Assembly (NCBI GenBank): GCA_003565155.1
Contig: PXDB01000035.1
Location: forward strand, 1-64,000
From: Nitriliruptoraceae bacterium
GTDB lineage: Bacteria; Actinomycetota; Nitriliruptoria; Nitriliruptorales; Nitriliruptoraceae
Length of the DNA: 64,000 nt
Direction: 5' to 3'
Shown here: positions 8,370-17,655 of the stretch, in pieces
Position numbering within the stretch: position 1 is the first letter of the stretch
Layout: every line of letters begins with the position of its first letter
Notes under the pieces: model-generated
What the model was told of the DNA's origin: nothing
What the model saw: only the letters and a program-made list of their open reading frames with translations
Database searches by the model: none
Made by a program: the position numbers and the translations under genes

Positions 8370-11300
8370 CTACCCCGTGCTGGGTGCGTGCACGGCGTCG
8401 GAGACCCCGGCCTCGTCGAGCGTCGCGCCGCGGGCCCGGAGGACGGTCGTCTCCGACGCGGCGTCCACGCGCGCCAGCAGGGATGCCTGGGGCTCCAGGT
8501 CCCGGAGGGTGAGCACGGCGTCGCCCGCGCCGAGGTGGGCGCGCTCGGCCTCGGCGGCCCCGAGCAGCAGCGCGGCACGCGCCATGTCCCCGCCCGCCGC
8601 TGCGGCCACCGCGACGCCCTCCAGGGCGCCGGCCCGCTCGTCACCGACGCCCTGGCGCACCGCGCTGTCGTAGGCCTCCTGCAGCACCCCCAGAGCGCTC
8701 CGCGGATCACCGCCGGCCAGCGCCGCGTGGCCCTTCAACCACTGGACGAAGGGCAGCCCGAAGAAGCGGCCGGCCCGGTCGTGCCACCTCGCCGCGGTCT
8801 CCAGGGCGTCGCGGGCGGCGGCGAGGTCCGACCGGCGCAGGCGCACGTAGCCCTGCGCCGCGGCGTGTACCGCGTGTGCGAGGCCGGCACCGCTGCGTGC
8901 CAGCACGGTGGCCGAGGCCGTCAGGTGGTCGTCGGCCACCTCGTCGTCGCCGAGGGTCGCGGCGATCATCGCCAGGCAGGACCGCAGCTCCACCTCGACG
9001 ACCGGGTTGGGGATCGGCAGTGCCTCACAGACGTCGAGGTAGTGGGCACCAGCCTCCCTGGCTCCGGCGCCGTCCCCTCGCAGCTGCAGCAGTGGGAGCA
9101 GGGTCTCGGCCGCGACGACGCTCCACCACCCGGCCCCGTGGTCGCGGAGCTGCGTACCGGCCCGCAGCAGCGCCCCCTCGGCTGCGGCGAGCTCGCCCTC
9201 GGCAGCCAGGACCTGGCCCCGCAGCAGCTCCCAGGTACCGAGGAGCCAGCCCTGCTGCCCGGCACCGCCGTGCAGCGCCGCCCGGCGCGCGCCATCCCGG
9301 TCCCCGGCGAACCAGCGGTGTGCGCTCTCGGCGATGCGCGCCAGCTCCGAGAGGACCGGATCGTCCCCGGTGGCGGCCACGGCGCGCTCCGCCCAGCGCA
9401 GGCCATCACGGGTCGCGGCAGGTGCCTTGACGCGCAGCATGGCGGCCCAGGTCAGCGCGGCCGGGTCCGTCGCCGCGGGGTCGACCAGGTTGGCGGTGTC
9501 GACGGGGGTGCCGGGGTTGCCGGGGTCGGCGGTGTCGACGGTGTCGACGGTGTCGACGGGGCCGACGGGGCCGAGCGCCCGGTCGCACCAGGCCACGCCT
9601 TCCTGGGTCCGGCCCGTGGCGTACCACAGCCAGCCGAGCCGTCCCGCCAGCTGCTGGGCGAGCGATCGGTCGTCCCGGCCGACGGACCAGCGCAGCGCGG
9701 CCCGGATGTCCGGTTCCCGCTCCAGCTGCGCGGCGAGGTCGACGTCCCAGTCCCGCTCGTCGCCGCGGTCGGTCGCCGCGAGCCAGGTGCAGACCGCAGC
9801 CGCGTGGGCGTGGCGGACCGCCACCTCGACGTCGCTGTCGGCGAGCTGCCGCAGCCCGAACTCGCGCAGGGTCTCGAGCATGCGGTAGGTGGTCGTGCCG
9901 GCGTCCCGGTCGACGGTGAGCAGGGAGCGGTCGTTGAGGGCGTCGACGGCCTCCAGCGGATCGAGGTCGGTACCGACCGCGGGGAGCAGCGCACCGAGCA
10001 GCTCGAGGTCGAACCCGCCGCGGGGGACGGCCGCGGCCATCCATGCCCGGCGTTCGTCCTCGGTGAGCAGATCCCAGCTCCACTCCACCGTGTCCTCCAG
10101 CGCCCGGTGCCGAGGTGGCATCCCGCGCCGGCGGTCCCGCAACACCCGGAAGCGGTCCTGGAGCTGCGTCGCGAGGTCGGGGACCGACAGGATCCGTGTC
10201 CGGGCCGCGGCCAGCTCGATGGCCAGGGGCAGACCGTCCAGGGCACGGACCAGGGCGACCACGGTGCCCACGTCCTCGGCCTCGAGGGAGAAGGCCGGCG
10301 CCACGGCCTGTGCCCGCTCCTCGAACAGCCGCACGGCGGGGGCGTCGCGGGCCGCCGTCACGTCGGTGGTGCCTTCGGGTGGGACCGGCAGCGTCGGCAC
10401 GGGCCACACCACCTCGCCGGTCAGCCCGAGCGGTTCACGGCTGGTCACCAGCACCGTCAGCTGCGGGCAGCCGGTCACCAGCTGCTCCACCAGGTCGGCG
10501 ACGTCGGCGAGGAGGTGCTCAGCGTTGTCGAGGACCAGGATCGCGGGTGCCGGGTGGATGCCGGCGCGCAGGGCGTCCACCACCTCGTCGTCGGGGTCGA
10601 GGTGGACGTCCAGGGCGGCAGCGACGGTGCGTACGAGCAGGGTGGGTCTGGCCAGGGGCGCCAGCGAGGCCAGGTGTACCGACCGCTCCGCGGCCCCCTC
10701 GGTGAGGCGGAGCGCCAGCTCGAGTGCCAGCCTCGACTTGCCCGCACCCCCGGGTCCGGTCAGGGTCAGGAGGCGCTCAGCGGCCAGCAGCTGCTCGAGG
10801 CGGTCCAGCTCCTCCTCCCGGCCGACGAAGCTGCTCACGGGCCGGGGGAGCGCGGTCGCGCGGGCGCGGGATGCGCCGGCGGCTCCTGGCGAGGGTGGCG
10901 CCGTGCCTGGCCTGGTGGTCGTGCCGGGGTCTGGATCGGAGCTGACCGGCGTGGTGCGCTGGCGCAGTACGTCCTCGTGGGCCTGCTGCAGCACCGGTGA
11001 GGGATCGAGCCCCAGTTCCTCCGCCAGCAGCTCCCGGCCGGTGGCGTACACCGTCAGGGCGTCGGCCTGCCGGCCGCTGGCGGCCAGGGCCCGCATCAGC
11101 TGGGCGCGGAACCGCTCGCGCAGCGGGTGGGCGGTGACCAGGGTGGTGAGCTCATCCACGCACGCCGTCTGCTCACCGAGGGCCAACCGGGCGTCGATCA
11201 ACGCGCCTGTGGCGGACAGGCGGCGCTCCTCGAGCCGCTCTGCCTCGGCCACAGCCCACTCCCCGGTCACGTCCTGGAGGGCGTCGCCGCGCCACAGGGC

Positions 11301-11696
11301 GAGGCCGCCGGCCAGCGTGTGACGGGCGTTCTCCGGGTCACCGGCGGTCAGCGCCTGCTCGCCGTCGCCGAGGGCGGCCTCGAACCGTGCGGCGTCCACG
11401 TCCTCCGGTCTCAACGCCAGCAGGTAGCCGCCCTCGGTGGTGACGAGCACGTCCACCGCACCGTTGGCCTCCAGGGTCCGGCGCAACTTGAACACGGCCT
11501 GCTGGAGGGCGTTGGTGGGGTTGGTCGGGGGTGCGGCACCCCACAGGGTGTCGATGAGCCGTTCGATCGAAAGGGAGGTCCCGGGGTGGCTCGCCAGGAA
11601 CGCCACCAGGAGCCGCTGGCGGCCGGCGGGCAGACGGATGTCACGGCCGTCGAACCGCAGCTGCAGCGGTCCGAGGATCCCGCACGCCAGACCCAC
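8370..11696 (-). CDS. SARP/AfsR-type regulator: winged helix, BTAD, ATPase, TPR-like
   Basis: About 1108 residues. The N-terminus (to about residue 85) is an OmpR-like winged helix, with QQAVFKLRRTLEANG as the recognition region. A bacterial transcriptional activation domain follows to about 245. After a Pro/Thr-rich linker comes an AP-ATPase/NB-ARC domain with Walker A GPGGAGKS (about 314-321), Walker B ILVLDNAEHLL, and LVTSREPLGL. The C-terminal half is helical with TPR-like repeats. Such proteins activate secondary-metabolite or stress genes in actinobacteria. GTG 11696 is preferred over GTG 11711 because GGAGGTG sits 6 nt before it. A run of GTCGAC repeats near 9498-9560 encodes a VDTVDT linker inside the ATPase/TPR junction. 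Target genes are unknown. Confidence 0.9.
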   Translation of the reverse strand: MGLACGILGPLQLRFDGRDIRLPAGRQRLLVAFLASHPGTSLSIERLIDTLWGAAPPTNPTNALQQAVFKLRRTLEANGAVDVLVTTEGGYLLALRPEDVDAARFEAALGDGEQALTAGDPENARHTLAGGLALWRGDALQDVTGEWAVAEAERLEERRLSATGALIDARLALGEQTACVDELTTLVTAHPLRERFRAQLMRALAASGRQADALTVYATGRELLAEELGLDPSPVLQQAHEDVLRQRTTPVSSDPDPGTTTRPGTAPPSPGAAGASRARATALPRPVSSFVGREEELDRLEQLLAAERLLTLTGPGGAGKSRLALELALRLTEGAAERSVHLASLAPLARPTLLVRTVAAALDVHLDPDDEVVDALRAGIHPAPAILVLDNAEHLLADVADLVEQLVTGCPQLTVLVTSREPLGLTGEVVWPVPTLPVPPEGTTDVTAARDAPAVRLFEERAQAVAPAFSLEAEDVGTVVALVRALDGLPLAIELAAARTRILSVPDLATQLQDRFRVLRDRRRGMPPRHRALEDTVEWSWDLLTEDERRAWMAAAVPRGGFDLELLGALLPAVGTDLDPLEAVDALNDRSLLTVDRDAGTTTYRMLETLREFGLRQLADSDVEVAVRHAHAAAVCTWLAATDRGDERDWDVDLAAQLEREPDIRAALRWSVGRDDRSLAQQLAGRLGWLWYATGRTQEGVAWCDRALGPVGPVDTVDTVDTADPGNPGTPVDTANLVDPAATDPAALTWAAMLRVKAPAATRDGLRWAERAVAATGDDPVLSELARIAESAHRWFAGDRDGARRAALHGGAGQQGWLLGTWELLRGQVLAAEGELAAAEGALLRAGTQLRDHGAGWWSVVAAETLLPLLQLRGDGAGAREAGAHYLDVCEALPIPNPVVEVELRSCLAMIAATLGDDEVADDHLTASATVLARSGAGLAHAVHAAAQGYVRLRRSDLAAARDALETAARWHDRAGRFFGLPFVQWLKGHAALAGGDPRSALGVLQEAYDSAVRQGVGDERAGALEGVAVAAAAGGDMARAALLLGAAEAERAHLGAGDAVLTLRDLEPQASLLARVDAASETTVLRARGATLDEAGVSDAVHAPSTG

Positions 11697-11799
11697 GATC
11701 CGCACCTCCACCGGTGACGCTAGGCGACCCCGACCGAACGGACGAGGGTCGCGTCCTGACCGTCCTTACGGTGCGGGTCGTGCGGCGCGGTCGGCAGCG

Positions 11800-11880
11800 C
11801 GCACGCCGCCGTCGGTGGTGCGCACGCCGCCGTCGGTGGTGCGCACGCCGCCGTCGGTGGTGCGCACGCCGCGGTCGATG
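11800..11880. repeat. Tandem repeat, 21-nt unit, about 3.8 copies
   Basis: Identical 21-nt units beginning CGCACGCCGCCGTCGG start at 11800, 11821 and 11842, with a diverging fourth at 11863. The array lies in the divergent promoter region between the SARP-type regulator and the acidic lipoprotein gene, so copy number could affect either promoter. It is not preceded by a start codon that would make it coding. Confidence 0.92.
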
Positions 11881-11921
11881 CCGGCGCCGTCACCCGCGAA
11901 CGACCACCACGGGGAGGCCCG

Positions 11922-12950
11922 ATGTCCCTTCGGCGAGCGAGAGCCCATCAGCTCCCGTTGCCGGCCGCCACCGTCGCTGCGGTCACCTCGGTGTTGCTGC
12001 TCGCGGCCTGCACGGACGGGACGGACCAGACCACGGTCCCCGATGCGGCCGAGGAGACCGAGACCCAGGGGCACGCCGAGCAGACCGATGCGGACGAGGA
12101 CCCAGCTGCGACCGCGGACGGCGACGACGAGCAGGTCGTCGGGGAGGGGTGGCAGCTGGTCGCGGACCTCGACGAGCGCCCTGACGTCGGTGAGTACCCG
12201 GTGCTGGCCGCCGTCGATGAGGACTCCCTGCTCACGGCCTGGGACCGTTTCGACCTCTCCGGCAGCCCCCCGCGGATCGATCACGACCTCTCGCTGACCG
12301 TGCTGCTGGCCGGCGTGGGCGCCTGTGACCCCGAGCAGCAGGAGGCGGTCATCTGCGAGGACATCGACCTCGAGGTGGGCCAGGGCACCTTCCTGGTGGA
12401 CGTCGCGACGGAACTGCTGCGCTGTCCGTCGACCGAGGTCGAACGGACCCTGGTGGTGACCATCGACCGCGAGGCGTTGGGCGGCGCCGACACCCTCTCC
12501 ATCGCTGCGCCGCACGCGCAGACCACCCGCCTCGTCAGCACGCAGCGCACCGACACACCGACGGGCACCGAGTTCCTCCGGCGACACGAGCTGCTCGAGC
12601 TGCGGGCCGATCCCAACCCCGTGACCCAGGGCGACGCCCTCGACCTCGACCTGGTCGTCGCCGAGGAGGCGGACAGCTCCGCCGACCCGCAGGACCACCG
12701 GCCGGCGGACATGCAGGTCCTGGCCTGGGACGGGGTCCAGTGGCTGGAGCGTGCGCGCCCCGACATGGAGGTCGTGGCCGCCACCGACACGGGCGAGGAC
12801 CCGCCCGGCGACGTCCGCTTCGAGGTGGACACCTCGGACCTCGACCCGGGACACCACGTGTTCTCGGTGGTCCCCGCGGTCGCCGATCCGTCGCACGACG
12901 AGATCGAAGCTGCGGTCGTCGAGGTCGAGGTGGTCGCGCTCGAGGAGTGA
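11922..12950 (+). CDS. Acidic lipoprotein of unknown function
   Basis: 342 residues. A signal peptide ends in the lipobox LLLAAC with Cys30, so the protein should be anchored on the outer face of the membrane. A very acidic Glu/Asp/Thr/Ala linker (about 31-70) follows, then a globular part with beta-rich segments. The C-terminal region (about 215-340) resembles an immunoglobulin-like beta sandwich by pattern only (LELRADPNPVTQGDALDLDL). ATG 11922 has GGGGAGG about 7 nt upstream. I do not recognise the family. It is divergent from the SARP regulator, which may control it. Confidence 0.75.
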   Translation: MSLRRARAHQLPLPAATVAAVTSVLLLAACTDGTDQTTVPDAAEETETQGHAEQTDADEDPAATADGDDEQVVGEGWQLVADLDERPDVGEYPVLAAVDEDSLLTAWDRFDLSGSPPRIDHDLSLTVLLAGVGACDPEQQEAVICEDIDLEVGQGTFLVDVATELLRCPSTEVERTLVVTIDREALGGADTLSIAAPHAQTTRLVSTQRTDTPTGTEFLRRHELLELRADPNPVTQGDALDLDLVVAEEADSSADPQDHRPADMQVLAWDGVQWLERARPDMEVVAATDTGEDPPGDVRFEVDTSDLDPGHHVFSVVPAVADPSHDEIEAAVVEVEVVALEE

Positions 12951-13004
12951 GCGTCGGGTGACGCGGGGACGCGGCGCACGGTCACCGCTCCCGCAGCCCG
13001 CCCG

Positions 13005-13910
13005 TCACCGCCGCGCCGCAGCCACCCACCGTGACCCCGTGGCTGCGGTCGGGGTCACGACCACGGCGTACTCCGGCGCGTCCGGGTCGTAGGCGCTGCC
13101 CGCCACGTCCCCGAGCACCTCGACGACACGGAAGCCCGCGGCCGCGAACTCGGCGGTCGCCTGGTCGACGCTGAGGTGCGCGGTCCAGACGTGGACGGTG
13201 CGGGTGCGGTCGGGCTCCACGAGCACGTAGCGGTCGAGGGCGACCTGTTCGGCGTCGTAGCGCACCGTCTGGTGCACACCGACGTAGGGGCCGGGCGCCC
13301 AGAAGCCGTCCATCAGCCGGTCCTCGACCGTGCACCCCGCCGTGACGGTCGCGAAGTGCGCCGGTGCGTGCAGGTCGACCAGCAGGTGCCCGCCGGTGCG
13401 CATCCGGTCGCGGACCCGTCGCAGCAGCCGGTGCCGGTCGGCAGGCGACATCGCGCAGTGGTCGAGGTAGATCAGCAGCGCCAGGTCGTGCTCGGGAAGG
13501 GGTGCGGTGCGGTAGTCGGCCACCTCGAAGGACGCACGTGCCGAGGTGGCCCGCGGCGTTGTGGCCTCCTGCGAGGTGGCCCGTTGCCGGGCCGCGTCGA
13601 TCGCCACCGCGGACAGGTCGATGCCGTGGACGCGGGCGCCGTGCTCGGCCAGCGGGTTCGCGTACAGCCCCGGCCCGCAGCCGAGGTCCAGGACGCGCCT
13701 GGCGCCGTCCACCTCGAAGCGGTCGACGATCCAGTCGAGTGACCGGGCGATGAAGGCGTGGTCCCGGGAGGCGGCGTCGATGTCCGGGTCGAGGTGGAAG
13801 GCGAGCATCCGCTCCTGCATGTGAGGATCGGTCCACAGCTCCTGCGGCCCGCCGACGGCGAAGGACTCGGGGATGTGGGCGAGGTGCTGGGCCAGCTCGT
13901 AGGGGGTCAT
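13005..13910 (-). CDS. SAM-dependent methyltransferase (class I)
   Basis: 301 residues from ATG 13910, with GGAGA just upstream. The SAM-binding glycine motif is LDLGCGPG (74-81), followed by the acidic end of strand 2 (HGIDLS) and LALLIYLDHCAMS as motif IV. It is a Methyltransf_25/11-type enzyme; the substrate is unknown. The C-terminal beta-rich part (VGVHQTVRYDAEQVALDRYV) resembles that in small-molecule methyltransferases. It lies 82 bp downstream of the anti-sigma gene on the same strand and may be co-transcribed with the sigma/anti-sigma pair. Confidence 0.88.
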   Translation of the reverse strand: MTPYELAQHLAHIPESFAVGGPQELWTDPHMQERMLAFHLDPDIDAASRDHAFIARSLDWIVDRFEVDGARRVLDLGCGPGLYANPLAEHGARVHGIDLSAVAIDAARQRATSQEATTPRATSARASFEVADYRTAPLPEHDLALLIYLDHCAMSPADRHRLLRRVRDRMRTGGHLLVDLHAPAHFATVTAGCTVEDRLMDGFWAPGPYVGVHQTVRYDAEQVALDRYVLVEPDRTRTVHVWTAHLSVDQATAEFAAAGFRVVEVLGDVAGSAYDPDAPEYAVVVTPTAATGSRWVAAARR

Positions 13911-13992
13911 GGTGTCTCCGGCGGTCGTGCGGTCGGCGGTGGGGCGGCGGTGCTGGCCGTCGCGGTCGTCGTCGGCCTCGCGTGCCTCCGAC

Positions 13993-15210
13993 TCACCCGC
14001 AGGGTTCCGGGGCGCCCCGGTCGAGGTCGAGCTCCAGCAGGTTCGCGGTGTCCGGCGCGCTGTCGGCGATGATGGCGGCCAGCGCCGGAGTCGGCCCGGT
14101 GAGCACGAGGGTGGCGACCTCCGGGTCGTCCTCCGCGAGCCGTTGGTTGACCGCGTCGAGGTCGGCGAGGGGGCCGTCCTCCCGGCCGCGGTCGAGGAGG
14201 GGTTCGTCCTCGAGCCAGCCGCTGCGGGCCAGGTTGTCCGTCGCACGACGCGCCTGCTCGAGGGCGTGGGCGACGCCGTCCTCCGGCGGGGGCAGCTGCC
14301 GGAATCCGCTGGAGGTGCCGAACCCACCGCCCACGAGGGTGGTGCCGAGGTCGAACACCTCGACGATCTCGTCGCCGCCCCGGCTGCAGGCGCTGTAGCC
14401 GAGGGCCTGACGGCCCTCCGCGTGCGTGCCGTCCGCGACCCGGAAGCCGACCCAGGTCAGCGCCACGTCGTCGTGGTCGTCGGTCAGTGCGGCTACAGCC
14501 TCTCGGTCGATCGCGTCGTCCCAGCTGAGCTCGATGGTCGCCGCCGTCGCATCGCCGGCCCGCCCCGGATCGAAGGGCACCGGCGAGCTGTCCGCGGGAT
14601 CCTCGCTCAGCCGTGGCCCCCGCCAGGCGGTGATCGGCCCGCTGCCCACCGCCGTGGTCATCGCCAGCGGCCCGAGCCGTGTCTCGTAGCGGCCGAGATC
14701 GCTGGTGGCGGCACCGACGGCGCGCTCGAAGCGGACCTCGGTCGTGCGCCGGAGCAGGCCGACGTTCGAGCCCACGTCCCGTGCCTCCGCGCCGGGACGC
14801 AGGAGGATCGGCAGGTCGATGCTGGCGACCACGTGCCGCTCCAGCCGATCCCCGCGTTCCACCAGCAGCGGGTGGACGAGGAGGGTCGCGGCGAACTGGG
14901 CGACGACCACGACGACCACCAGCAGGAGGGCGGCACGCCACGCGACCGAGAGCATCGTGCGTGCCACGGCCCGCCGCATCCACCTCGGATCGAAGGACGG
15001 TGTGTCCCGGTCCGCGGCAACGGCCGGTGTCGGGGTCGTGTCGGCCAGTTCGTCGAGGCGTCGCCCGCACGCCTCGCACGCGTCGAGGTGGCCGGTGATG
15101 CGCGCGGACTCCTCCGCATCGGTGCGGCCGTCGAGCTCACGGCGCAGATCGTCGGTGGAGGGGTGGTCTGCGTGAGGTGGACCGGTGCGGTCCGGGTCAT
15201 CGGTGGGCAT
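13993..15210 (-). CDS. Membrane anti-sigma factor with zinc-finger motif
   Basis: 405 residues. The cytoplasmic N-terminus has the H-x3-C-x2-C arrangement of ZAS anti-sigma domains (His41, Cys45, Cys48 in HLDACEACG). A single membrane helix lies at about 91-112, and a large extracytoplasmic domain of about 290 residues follows. That domain resembles sigma-factor-regulator (Sigma_reg) domains by pattern (DVALTWVGFRVADG), which I cannot confirm. ATG 15210 overlaps the end of the sigma gene by 14 nt, showing translational coupling. It should hold the neighbouring ECF factor inactive until an envelope signal arrives. Confidence 0.85.
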   Translation of the reverse strand: MPTDDPDRTGPPHADHPSTDDLRRELDGRTDAEESARITGHLDACEACGRRLDELADTTPTPAVAADRDTPSFDPRWMRRAVARTMLSVAWRAALLLVVVVVVAQFAATLLVHPLLVERGDRLERHVVASIDLPILLRPGAEARDVGSNVGLLRRTTEVRFERAVGAATSDLGRYETRLGPLAMTTAVGSGPITAWRGPRLSEDPADSSPVPFDPGRAGDATAATIELSWDDAIDREAVAALTDDHDDVALTWVGFRVADGTHAEGRQALGYSACSRGGDEIVEVFDLGTTLVGGGFGTSSGFRQLPPPEDGVAHALEQARRATDNLARSGWLEDEPLLDRGREDGPLADLDAVNQRLAEDDPEVATLVLTGPTPALAAIIADSAPDTANLLELDLDRGAPEPCG

Positions 15211-15664
15211 GGCCACCCTCCTCGAGGTAGGCGGCGTGGAAGGCGCGGCGGGCGCGGTGCAGCAGGACCCGGCAGGCGCCGGGGCTGCGGTCCAGCACCT
15301 CGGCGACCTCTGCATGGGGCATGCCCAGGTCGTCGGCGAGGACCAGCACCGTGCGGTAGGTCTCCGGGAGCCGGGCGAGCGCAGCGCGGACGGTCTGCTG
15401 CTCCACCACGTCGACGTCGGTCGTCGCCCGCTCCGGGAGCGGGTCCGTCGGCTGCTCCGTGCGCCGACGGAGCCGGTCGAGGGCGGTGGTGCGGGCGATC
15501 GCCAGCAGCCAGGCACGGGGGCTACCGCCGCGGTAGCCGGCCATGGCGCGGGTGGCACGCACGAAGGTGTCCTGCATCAGGTCCTCGGCGAGGTCGGGAT
15601 CCCGGGTCATCGCGACCAGGAAGCGGAACACCGGCGTGGCGTGGGCGCGGTACAGCTCCTCCAC
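15197..15664 (-). CDS. ECF-family RNA polymerase sigma factor
   Basis: About 155 residues. Region 2 is clear (FRFLVAMTRDPDLAEDLMQD, then GGSPRAWLLAIARTTALDRL), and region 4 follows (LPETYRTVLVLADDLGMPHA, then VLLHRARRAFH). GTG 15664 is the first start in this frame; no convincing ribosome site precedes it, so the true start could differ slightly. The gene heads an operon with its anti-sigma factor and is divergent from a small membrane protein. ECF groups paired with ZAS anti-sigmas usually respond to envelope or redox stress. Confidence 0.92.
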   Translation of the reverse strand: MEELYRAHATPVFRFLVAMTRDPDLAEDLMQDTFVRATRAMAGYRGGSPRAWLLAIARTTALDRLRRRTEQPTDPLPERATTDVDVVEQQTVRAALARLPETYRTVLVLADDLGMPHAEVAEVLDRSPGACRVLLHRARRAFHAAYLEEGGHAHR

Positions 15665-15789
15665 ACACGCCCCGCTGCCTCGATCCGGTCCGTCTCGGTC
15701 GCACCCAGGGAGACGCGCGACAGGGCCCGGACGTTACGCATCGATCCGGAACCCGCCCTGGTCGCGCGGCGTGGTCCCCGTGGGCGTCG

Positions 15790-15854
15790 GCGAACGGCCG
15801 CTGGCCGTGCGTCGCGGTCGCCGTGGCCACCAGCGAACGGCCAGTGGTCGTACG
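15790..15854. promoter_or_regulatory. Two direct repeats of a 22-bp motif in the sigma-factor promoter region
   Basis: A 22-bp element beginning GCGAACGGCC occurs at 15790-15811 and again at 15833-15854, with 18 of 22 bases identical and starts 43 bp apart. It lies between the divergent sigma gene (start 15664) and the membrane-protein gene (start 15946). A pair of operator or activator sites is a reasonable reading; autoregulation of the sigma operon is inference. Confidence 0.5.
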
Positions 15855-15945
15855 CCAGGCACGCACCGACGCCTGACCGGAGTGCGGCCCCGGCGAGGCA
15901 GCCACGCTGAGGAGCTGCACGGCGTTGGCTGATCGGGGAACCCAC

Positions 15946-16414
15946 GTGAACGACACGAACCTGTCCCGCACCGACGCATCCGTCGACGAGCTCGAGCGCT
16001 ACGCCGACCCCGGCCGTCCGCCGGCGCACGGGGTCTACCCGCTCGCCAGGCTCCTGATAGGGGCGGCGATCGTCGTGCCGTGGATCCTGCCCGGCCCCCT
16101 CGGGTTGACGGTGCTGGTCCTGGCCGCTGGTGCCGGGGTCGGTTTCGATGTGTGGCTGTCCCGTCGTTTCGGTCTGCCACGTCTCTGGCAGCTCCCACCG
16201 GAGGTGCGCCAGGGCCAGCTGGTGCTGATCGCCGGCATCCCCGTGGTCGTGCTCGCTCCCTTCATCCTCGCGTGGGCCCTGCCGTGGAGCAGCCTGGAGG
16301 TCGGGGGGGGTCGTCGCGGGTATCGCTGTGGCGGTGGTGCTCGGCGTCGGCGGGCCGATCACCGACCGCCGGGCCCGTGCGAAGGCTCGTGAGGTGCTAC
16401 AGCGGATGCGGTGA
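15946..16414 (+). CDS. Small membrane protein, interrupted by a frameshift in a run of eight G
   Basis: Starts at GTG 15946. Two hydrophobic segments are visible before the break (ARLLIGAAIVVPWILPGPLG and LVLIAGIPVVVLAPFILAWA). At 16303-16310 there is a run of eight G. As written, the frame turns into an Arg/Gly-rich tail and stops at 16392. With one G fewer the protein continues VGGVVAGIAVAVVLGVGG, a third membrane helix, then a charged tail ending QRMR with a stop at 16412-16414. The intact reading is about 155 residues. This is either a sequencing slip, a recent mutation, or phase variation. The family is not recognised. Confidence 0.7.
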
Positions 16415-16488
16415 CCTGCGGCGGCCCGGCGGCGGCCCGGCCGCGGGTCCCCGGCCGAGGTCGTCGAGCCTCGACGCTCAGCTGCCGG

Positions 16489-17655
16489 TCACCCGCCCCA
16501 GGCCTCGCGGAAGGCCACCCGGCCCCGGGTCCTGAGGACCCCACCGCGGTAGATCCGGGCCGCGACCGGGATCATCACCGCGATGGCGGCGATGGCCAGG
16601 GCCAACGCCAGCACGATCTGCCACCACGTGGCCACGCCCAAGGCGAACAGGATCGGCTGGACGATCGGGGCGGTGAAGGGCACGAGCCCGGCCACGGTGG
16701 CGACGGTCCCGGTGGGGTCGTTGAGGGCGAACTGTGCACCGAACAGCGCCAGCACCAGCACCATGATCACGGGCAGCACCGCGCTCTGCATGTCCTCGAC
16801 GCGGGAGACCACGGAGCCAGCCGTCGCGAACAGCGTCGCGTACAGCAGGAAGCCGACGACGTACCACGGGATCACCAGCCCGAGGGCGGTCCAGGCCGCG
16901 GCGGGAACCTCCACCACCTCGGTGGCGAGCAGGCCCCCCGCGGCCACGCCGGCGAGCAGCAGGATCTGCGCCAGCCCTAGGCCGCCGAGCCCGAGGATCT
17001 TGCCCGTGAGCAGCTCGGTTGGCTTCAGCGAGGACAGCAGGACCTCGACGACACGGGACTGCTTCTCCTCCACGATGCCCTGGGCGACCCACTGCCCGTA
17101 GACGGCGAGCAGGCCGTAGAGCACGAAGACCGCGGCGTAGACGATGAGCACCGAGGGGTCGAACAGGTCCACGCCGTCCCGCTCGTCGAGCGTCTCGACC
17201 GTCAACGGCTCGACGGCGAACAGGCTCGCCCGCTCCTGCGGATCGAGCCCCGCCTCGGTCAGGGCCCGGTCAACCCCGATCGCGTTGGCAGCGTTGGCCA
17301 GCAACGACTCGAGGCGGCCACCGATCCCGCCGTCAGCCAGCGCCGTGGTGGTGTCGAGCAGCGCGACCTCCACGCCGCCGTCCTCCAGCGCGGCGACCGC
17401 GGCGTCGCGGTCCGCGAGGTCGACCAGCTCCACCTCGACGTCGAAGGCGTCCTGCTGGGCGAGGGCGAAGCTGCCGACCTCGGCTGCCCCCTCGCCGACC
17501 ACGCCGACACGGACCACACCGTCGCCGTCGAACAGCAGCGGCATCGTCACCGCCAGCACGATGACCGCGAGGATCACACCGTTGGAGATGAGGAAGGCGC
17601 GGCTGCGCAGGCGCTCGGTGAACTCACGGCTGGTGACGAGCCACGTGCCGCTCAT
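16489..17655 (-). CDS. ABC-2 exporter permease, NatB-like
   Basis: 388-residue membrane subunit related to NatB-type Na+/drug exporters (COG1668-like). The layout is an N-terminal helix (ISNGVILAVIVLAVTMPLLF), a large extracytoplasmic loop of about 150 residues, then about five helices. The conserved cytoplasmic motif EEKQSRVVEVLLSSLKPTEL is clear. The start overlaps the ATPase stop by 4 nt. It is paralogous to 27981-29210, which has the equivalent EEKGSRVVEVLLGSLRPWQL. Substrate unknown; sodium or a peptide/antibiotic are the usual options. Confidence 0.9.
   Translation of the reverse strand: MSGTWLVTSREFTERLRSRAFLISNGVILAVIVLAVTMPLLFDGDGVVRVGVVGEGAAEVGSFALAQQDAFDVEVELVDLADRDAAVAALEDGGVEVALLDTTTALADGGIGGRLESLLANAANAIGVDRALTEAGLDPQERASLFAVEPLTVETLDERDGVDLFDPSVLIVYAAVFVLYGLLAVYGQWVAQGIVEEKQSRVVEVLLSSLKPTELLTGKILGLGGLGLAQILLLAGVAAGGLLATEVVEVPAAAWTALGLVIPWYVVGFLLYATLFATAGSVVSRVEDMQSAVLPVIMVLVLALFGAQFALNDPTGTVATVAGLVPFTAPIVQPILFALGVATWWQIVLALALAIAAIAVMIPVAARIYRGGVLRTRGRVAFREAWGG

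Noticed and set aside
8388..11000. 870-residue plus-strand open frame
   Set aside because: Antisense to the SARP-type regulator, whose motifs are clear on the minus strand; composition is that of a shadow frame.
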